Shown here one piece after another: positions 16,249 through 20,170 of a DNA stretch of 20,170 bases (positions within the stretch are counted from its first letter, which is position 1; each line of letters begins with the position of its first letter). Source of the stretch: Acinetobacter sp. (GTDB taxonomy: Bacteria; Pseudomonadota; Gammaproteobacteria; Pseudomonadales; Moraxellaceae); assembly GCA_030523805.1 (NCBI GenBank), contig JAUNHS010000013.1:1-20170 (forward strand), given 5' to 3'. The notes beneath the pieces are model-generated. The model had not been told where the DNA came from. It worked only from the letters and a program-made list of their open reading frames with translations, and searched no databases. A program made the position numbers and the translations under genes.

Positions 16249-16575
16249 TTAGCCATTTAAATGTGCATAACGCACTAGGTTAGATAACTGTGCATTTTGC
16301 TGTTCTGCTTTGCGATATAGCAATACCACTTTACCAATTTTTTGCACAATTTCTGCTTGCGTTGCTTGTGCCAATTCTTCAATAAGTTGCTGACGCAATT
16401 CACGGTCTTCACCTGCAATTTTAACTTTGATGAGTTCATGGTCGTTCAATGCACGCAATGTTTCTTCAATCACACGCTCACTTAAACCATTCACCCCCAA
16501 CATCACTACAGGATTTAACGCATGCCCTATAGCACGCAATTTTTTATTTTCAACATTAGATAAACGACGGCTCAT
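16249..16575 (-). CDS. yhbY: YhbY-family (CRM domain) ribosome assembly RNA-binding protein
   Basis: A small RNA-binding protein (108 aa) of the CRS1-YhbY domain family, linked to large ribosomal subunit assembly. LSNVENKKLRAIGHALNPVVMLGVNGLSERVIEETLRALNDHELIKVKI is the family N-terminal half, including the GxNGLxxxVI turn that corresponds to the GxxG-like RNA-contact loop, and AEIVQKIGKVVLLYRK (74-89) is the conserved last strand. The whole protein is one domain. GAGAG lies 5 nt before the ATG, and an extended -10 promoter lies about 40 bp upstream. In many relatives yhbY is next to rlmE/ftsH; here it is upstream of gshB instead. Confidence 0.92.
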   Translation of the reverse strand: MSRRLSNVENKKLRAIGHALNPVVMLGVNGLSERVIEETLRALNDHELIKVKIAGEDRELRQQLIEELAQATQAEIVQKIGKVVLLYRKAEQQNAQLSNLVRYAHLNG

Positions 16576-16611
16576 ATTACTCTCTTTTCATAGCATTTCA
16601 ATCGTGCTGTC

Positions 16612-16620
16612 AGTATAGCA
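16612..16620 (-). promoter_or_regulatory. Extended -10 promoter upstream of yhbY
   Basis: On the minus strand TGC-TATACT: TG at 16619-16620 and the hexamer at 16612-16617, about 37 bp before the yhbY ATG. The -35 is weak. It fits a short-leader promoter for yhbY-gshB. Confidence 0.5.
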
Positions 16621-16731
16621 AATTTCTATATAAAATGCTTTTCACATGGCGTGCTTTATGGAAATTTTTCACATTTTCTTCATTTTTCATGAAATTTTAA
16701 CAGGACGAATATACAAATATACATTTTTTGC

Positions 16732-16760
16732 TTGATTTTTATTTCATTTTTAGGAATACT
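16732..16760 (+). promoter_or_regulatory. Candidate promoter of the DUF2147 gene
   Basis: TTGATT (16732-16737) and AATACT (16755-16760) with a 17-bp spacer, about 37 bp upstream of the ATG. The stretch 16576-16796 between the divergent yhbY and DUF2147 genes otherwise holds only AT-rich sequence. Confidence 0.45.
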
Positions 16761-16796
16761 CAATAGACCTTAACTTGATAAACAAGGAATGCTCTT

Positions 16797-17225
16797 ATGA
16801 AAAAGTTACTTGCAACAGCAGGCTTATTCGCAATGTCATGTGCGGCTTTTGCTGCAGACCCTTTGCACAATACAACTTGGCGTACTATTGATGATACGAC
16901 AAAAAAACCAAAAGCGATTGTAAAATTTACTGAATCAAATGGTGTATTATCAGCAACCATTCAGCAAGTTTTAACACCTGGTGAAGAAGCTGCTTGCAAA
17001 AGCTGTTCTGGTCCTTATAAAAATAAATCGTTGCGTGGTGTAACCGTAGTGCAAAACTTAAAGAGTGCTGGCGGTAACAAATACCAAGGCGGTAAAATTA
17101 TTGATCCGAAAACAGGTAAAGACTATAAACTTGAAGCAACCTTAAAAGGTAATAGTTTAGATATGCGTGGTTATATCGGTATTTCTGCTTTAGGTCGTAC
17201 TCAAACTTGGCAACGTGTGAACTAA
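16797..17225 (+). CDS. Secreted DUF2147 protein
   Basis: A periplasmic protein of 142 aa with no established reaction. MKKLLATAGLFAMSCAAFA is a signal peptide with cleavage near residue 19-20. The mature part follows the DUF2147 pattern: a conserved opening Trp (TTWRTID), a CKSCSG segment with C67 and C70, YKNKSLRGVTVV, a YQGGKIIDPKTGKDYKLEATLKG strand pair, and the hallmark C-terminus RGYIGISALGRTQTWQR. Family members are small secreted beta-rich proteins, some lipocalin-like in fold predictions, so ligand binding is possible but unproven. AAGGA lies 8 nt before the ATG. It is monocistronic, between its own promoter and a strong terminator. The CxxC could form a disulphide or bind metal. Confidence 0.85.
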   Translation: MKKLLATAGLFAMSCAAFAADPLHNTTWRTIDDTTKKPKAIVKFTESNGVLSATIQQVLTPGEEAACKSCSGPYKNKSLRGVTVVQNLKSAGGNKYQGGKIIDPKTGKDYKLEATLKGNSLDMRGYIGISALGRTQTWQRVN

Positions 17226-17251
17226 TGTTTTAATTCTTTGCGTTGAACCAT

Positions 17252-17285
17252 AAAAAAGAGCGTTGTTTTTACAACGCTCTTTTTT
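17252..17285. terminator. Bidirectional terminator between the DUF2147 gene and the lipoprotein gene
   Basis: A perfect 15-bp stem (17252-17266 with 17271-17285) and a TTTT loop. It has A/T runs at both feet, so it can act for the + strand gene ending at 17225 and the - strand gene ending at 17319. Confidence 0.93.
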
Positions 17286-17300
17286 GTTCCATGTGGAACG
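17285..17300. other. Degenerate parS-like palindrome
   Basis: TGTTCCATGTGGAACG: a GTTCC-N4-GGAAC inverted repeat that differs from the ParB site consensus TGTTNCACGTGNAACA at two of its 14 fixed positions. It sits in the non-coding gap between convergent genes, directly after the terminator stem. ParB binding is inference; it might also be only a second small hairpin. Confidence 0.35.
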
Positions 17301-17318
17301 TATGACTTTATATTCTAA

Positions 17319-17879
17319 TTATTCCACTGTAACATGAATATAATTTTCATATAAATCAACATGAACAATAGGATTACCATAAACAACTTTATCAATTGCT
17401 GTTTGATCATGCGTACCGTTTAACATCATACTTTCAAATCGTGCACGGTTCTGCTTTGAGCTCATCATACAATCTGCTGTATCAGCAGCATCTCCGCTAC
17501 CAAATACATAAAAATTTGCTCTATCCTGACGCAAAATAGCTGCAAAACTAGAAACATTGTTACCAGAAAATACTGGGTTTCCTGAACTATTGTATTTATC
17601 ATTATCTGAGATAAATGCAGTGTAACTACATATAGGACCAGAACTACTTGAACTTACAGAAGAACTACTTTCTTCTACTTCATTTACAACTTGTTCTGCT
17701 TGAGAGTTATTCTCTAAATTTTGATTAGGTTTTACTTCTTCACTGCTTTGTTGCTCAGATGATGAAAGGATTTCTTCAAGTAACGATACCTTTTTATCTT
17801 GACTATTACCGCAACCAGATAATAATAAAGCACTAAATAATACTATTACCGAAGATAAGCCTATTTTAACAAAGTGCAT
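17319..17879 (-). CDS. Serine-rich orphan lipoprotein
   Basis: I do not recognise a named family. I choose the ATG at 17877-17879 (186 aa), since AAGGAG lies 6 nt before it; the upstream TTG would put that Shine-Dalgarno inside the gene. The N-terminus is a lipoprotein signal with lipobox LLSGC (C23); residue +2 is Gly, so outer-membrane sorting is expected. Residues 24-81 are a Glu/Gln/Asn/Ser-rich disordered linker ending in SSSSVSSSSS (71-80). Residues 82-186 form a small domain with two cysteines (C84, C137), a polar Arg-rich segment (LRQDRANFYVFGSGD, 116-130; KQNRARFESMM, 142-152), and a beta-like VVYGNPIVHVDLYENYIHVTVE end. It is 61 bp downstream of guaA with no clear terminator between them, so it could be partly cotranscribed with guaA. 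The codon style is somewhat more AT-rich than its neighbours. Confidence 0.7.
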   Translation of the reverse strand: MHFVKIGLSSVIVLFSALLLSGCGNSQDKKVSLLEEILSSSEQQSSEEVKPNQNLENNSQAEQVVNEVEESSSSVSSSSSGPICSYTAFISDNDKYNSSGNPVFSGNNVSSFAAILRQDRANFYVFGSGDAADTADCMMSSKQNRARFESMMLNGTHDQTAIDKVVYGNPIVHVDLYENYIHVTVE

Positions 17880-17940
17880 AAAACACTCCTTTTGCAATTT
17901 TTACTAAAGCTCTAATAATATTAATATAAAATAACTTATC

Positions 17941-19509
17941 TTATTCCCACTCAATCGTTGCTGGTGGTTTACTACTCACATCATACACCACACGAGATAC
18001 ATCTTTAATCTCATTCATAATACGAGTAGAAATCTTATCCACCAAATCATATGGCAAATGAGCAAAACGAGCAGTCATAAAATCCACTGTTTCCACTGCT
18101 CTAAGAGCAATCACCCACGCATAACGGCGACCATCGCCTACCACTCCCACTGATTTCACAGGTTGGAACACGGCAAAGGCTTGAGCAGTTTTATCATACC
18201 AACCACTTGCTCGCAATTCCTGCATAAAAATATCATCAGCAAGGCGTAAAATATCGGCATATTCTTTTTTCACTTCACCCAAAATACGCACGCCCAAACC
18301 TGGCCCTGGGAATGGATGGCGATAAATCATGTGATGTGGAATGCCTAATGTCGTCCCGAGTTTACGCACTTCATCTTTAAACAAATCACGCAGTGGTTCA
18401 ACCAGTTCAAACGCCAAATCATCAGGCAAACCGCCCACATTATGATGAGACTTAATCACATGAGCCTTGCCTTGTTTGCTTGCAGCCGACTCAATCACGT
18501 CAGGATAAATCGTGCCTTGTGCCAAGAATTTTACGCCATCTAATTTACGAGCTTCTTCGGCAAACACTTCAATAAATTCACGTCCAATAATTTTACGCTT
18601 TTGCTCTGGGTCGGTTACACCTGCAAGTGCAGTTAAAAAACGCTGCTCGGCATCAGCACGAATCACACGAATGCCCATATTTTCAGCGAACATTTGCATC
18701 ACTTGATCGCCTTCATTGAGACGAAGCAAACCATTATCTACAAATACGCAGGTTAATTGGTCGCCAATTGCTTTGTGCAATAATGCAGCCACCACCGAGC
18801 TATCCACGCCACCTGACAAGCCTAAAAGTACTTTTTCATCGCCAATTTGTTCACGCAATTGGGCAATGCGTAGGTCAATAATATTTTCCGCATTCCACAA
18901 ATTTGCACAGCCACAAATAATATGCACAAAATTTGAAATCAGCTCTGTGCCTTTCGCTGTATGCGTTACTTCTGGGTGAAATTGCACACCGTAAAATTTG
19001 CGTGCTTCATCGCTTGCCGCTGCATAAGGACAGCTTGGCGTGCTTGCCGTTGTAGTAAATCCTTGTGGTAAACGTGCCACTTTATCTCCATGGCTCATCC
19101 ACACTTGAGATTGATTTTTGTCATCGCTGATACCCGTTAATAATTGGTCTTGGTGCAAAACATCAATTTCGGCATAACCAAATTCATGCACATCACCTGC
19201 TTCAACTTTACCACCTAATTGCTCCGACATGGTCTGAAAACCGTAGCAAATACCAAGCACAGGCACGCCCAATTCAAACACAACTTGTGGTGCTCGTGGG
19301 CTACCTTCTACATGAACGCTTTCAGGCCCGCCTGATAAAATAATGCCTTTGGGATTGAATTTGCGAATATCTTCTTCTGATAAATCATAGGCATACATTT
19401 CAGAATATACACCTGCTTCACGCACACGGCGAGCGATGAGTTGGCTGTATTGTGAGCCAAAATCTAGGATTAAAATACGGTCTTGGGTAATTTGAGCATT
19501 TGTGGTCAT
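17941..19509 (-). CDS. guaA: GMP synthase (glutamine-hydrolysing)
   Basis: Converts XMP to GMP with ATP and glutamine-derived ammonia in the cytoplasm. I start at the ATG 19507-19509 (522 aa, against 525 in E. coli) rather than 45 bp upstream, because the extra residues are outside the family and overlap the promoter. The N-terminal class I amidotransferase domain has C88 in GICYGFQTM and H178/E180 in QFHPEVTHT. The ATP-pyrophosphatase domain has the PP-loop [10 protein letters not shown] (231-240). The C-terminal dimerisation domain (about 400-522) contains [17 protein letters not shown] and ends with the XMP-binding [15 protein letters not shown] box lies about 30 bp upstream. guaB is not adjacent. 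Confidence 0.98.
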   Translation of the reverse strand: MTTNAQITQDRILILDFGSQYSQLIARRVREAGVYSEMYAYDLSEEDIRKFNPKGIILSGGPESVHVEGSPRAPQVVFELGVPVLGICYGFQTMSEQLGGKVEAGDVHEFGYAEIDVLHQDQLLTGISDDKNQSQVWMSHGDKVARLPQGFTTTASTPSCPYAAASDEARKFYGVQFHPEVTHTAKGTELISNFVHIICGCANLWNAENIIDLRIAQLREQIGDEKVLLGLSGGVDSSVVAALLHKAIGDQLTCVFVDNGLLRLNEGDQVMQMFAENMGIRVIRADAEQRFLTALAGVTDPEQKRKIIGREFIEVFAEEARKLDGVKFLAQGTIYPDVIESAASKQGKAHVIKSHHNVGGLPDDLAFELVEPLRDLFKDEVRKLGTTLGIPHHMIYRHPFPGPGLGVRILGEVKKEYADILRLADDIFMQELRASGWYDKTAQAFAVFQPVKSVGVVGDGRRYAWVIALRAVETVDFMTARFAHLPYDLVDKISTRIMNEIKDVSRVVYDVSSKPPATIEWE

Positions 19510-19539
19510 GATAATTTCGCCAAAATGAAAAATGAATGC

Positions 19540-19545
19540 ATTATA
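19540..19545 (-). promoter_or_regulatory. Consensus -10 box of guaA
   Basis: TATAAT on the minus strand, 31 bp upstream of the chosen guaA ATG, in the 73-bp gap after the HExxH gene. The -35 at 17-18 bp is poor (TATAAA-like). Its position also supports the shorter guaA start. Confidence 0.5.
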
Positions 19546-19582
19546 TCTTAACATTTTTTAGATTTTATAGGAAAGGAAAATA

Positions 19583-20053
19583 TCAGACTTCATTTAAAAA
19601 TGGAATGCAATGTTGATAGGCTTGACAGGCTTGCCCACGTTGCTTTTTCAAAAAATAATCTTGTACGATTTGAGCTTGTTGCTCTATGCCATAGTCATAA
19701 AAGGATTTACCTACTTGCAAATGATAGCGATAGCGACGATTGAATAATGCACGCCATAATACTGCCATGCCTTGCTGAGCTTGCCACACATGTACCAATT
19801 CATGAATAAACCATGCTTGCAACTCTAACGATTGCTGAGAAAAATCATCACATACATCTTGTGGGTGGAAATACACATGACCACCGACACTCAAGGCATA
19901 GCCTTTTCTCATAGCACGATGTGTACGAATTTCTATACCATCTAATACCAGATGATGCCGAAATACACTATGTGCCAACTGTCGTTCACCTATCGTTAAA
20001 TGCCGTCGTGTAACCCACCATGACGATAAAAATGTTTTTACTTGCTGCTTCAT
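19583..20053 (-). CDS. Putative HExxH zinc metalloprotein
   Basis: 156 aa, no signal peptide or transmembrane segment, so probably cytoplasmic. The pattern LTIGERQLAHSVFRHHLVLDGIEIR (19-43) followed by a beta segment GGHVYFHP (57-64) and WFIHELVHVWQAQQG (81-95) resembles the small zincin-like proteins sometimes annotated as DUF4157-like or 'vgr-related'. H84, E85 and H88 form HExxH, and E124 in YGIEQQAQIVQDY (121-133) is placed as the third zinc ligand would be in gluzincins. It is basic (many Arg/His/Lys). It lies upstream of guaA in the same direction, but guaA has its own -10 box. The substrate is unknown; an inactive or structural role is possible. The start rests on an ATG with GAGAG just upstream. 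Confidence 0.72.
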   Translation of the reverse strand: MKQQVKTFLSSWWVTRRHLTIGERQLAHSVFRHHLVLDGIEIRTHRAMRKGYALSVGGHVYFHPQDVCDDFSQQSLELQAWFIHELVHVWQAQQGMAVLWRALFNRRYRYHLQVGKSFYDYGIEQQAQIVQDYFLKKQRGQACQAYQHCIPFLNEV

Positions 20054-20115
20054 ACACTCTCAAAAACAAGCCAAAAATGGATAAAATGCCATCAAAAGCA
20101 CTCAATTCTGTCAGT

Positions 20116-20121
20116 ATTATG
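20116..20121 (-). promoter_or_regulatory. Candidate -10 box for the HExxH gene
   Basis: CATAAT preceded by TGG on the minus strand (TG at 20123-20124), an extended -10-like element about 63 bp upstream of the gene start. No good -35 is seen. Confidence 0.3.
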
Positions 20122-20170
20122 CCATAATTTAAGCTAAAAACTTGCTTTTTTTGATTTTTTTGTCTATTGT

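Noticed and set aside
1..20170. CRISPR arrays, insertion sequences, tRNA/rRNA genes, toxin-antitoxin or defence islands
   Set aside because: None seen: gaps are short and hold only promoters, hairpins and terminators, and nearly all genes are conserved housekeeping genes in expected order.

Overview
The window is a chromosomal stretch of an AT-rich gammaproteobacterium, most likely Acinetobacter or a close relative in the Moraxellaceae. Three things suggest this: the low-GC coding style; the gene order murG-murC-ddl-ftsQ-ftsA-ftsZ-lpxC followed by a DUF721/dciA gene, an M23 peptidase and aceE-aceF, which I recall from Acinetobacter; and family details such as the Asn-type HRVING catalytic motif of the PDH E2 subunit and a secreted DUF2147 protein. 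The assignment rests on recall and protein style, not on a database search. Almost everything is housekeeping. I see no mobile element, CRISPR array, tRNA, rRNA, toxin-antitoxin or defence locus.

Layout, left to right. (1) The 3' part of a valine-pyruvate aminotransferase gene (avtA, + strand) converges on aceF; a perfect 15-bp hairpin between them serves both strands. (2) aceF and aceE (- strand) overlap by ATGA and encode E2 and E1 of pyruvate dehydrogenase; E2 has three lipoyl domains, two of them identical in protein. (3) A secreted M23 peptidase gene (-) is divergent from dciA (+), the helicase-loader family gene. (4) lpxC (-), with its own promoter region, lies downstream of a strong terminator that closes the division cluster. 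(5) murG-murC-ddl-ftsQ-ftsA-ftsZ (all -) make the last cytoplasmic peptidoglycan precursors and the Z-ring core. (6) A 313-bp gap is followed by gshB and yhbY (-), 33 bp apart. (7) A secreted DUF2147 protein (+) converges on an orphan serine-rich lipoprotein (-). (8) guaA (-) and, upstream of it, an HExxH putative metalloprotein (-).

Functionally, lipid II synthesis (MurC, Ddl, MurG), divisome assembly (FtsQ, FtsA, FtsZ), lipid A commitment (LpxC) and a peptidoglycan hydrolase candidate (M23) sit together as an envelope-growth and division block, flanked by central metabolism (AceEF, GuaA, GshB). Start codons were revised from the longest ORF for the M23 peptidase, ddl (GTG), the lipoprotein and guaA, using Shine-Dalgarno placement and family N-termini.

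Part 2 is modest. The best leads are the two identical lipoyl repeats that differ only at 15 wobble positions, a degenerate parS-like palindrome at 17285-17300, the orphan Ser-rich lipoprotein, the HExxH protein next to guaA, and several hairpins in the leaders or junctions of division and wall genes. I found no convincing new multi-gene system.
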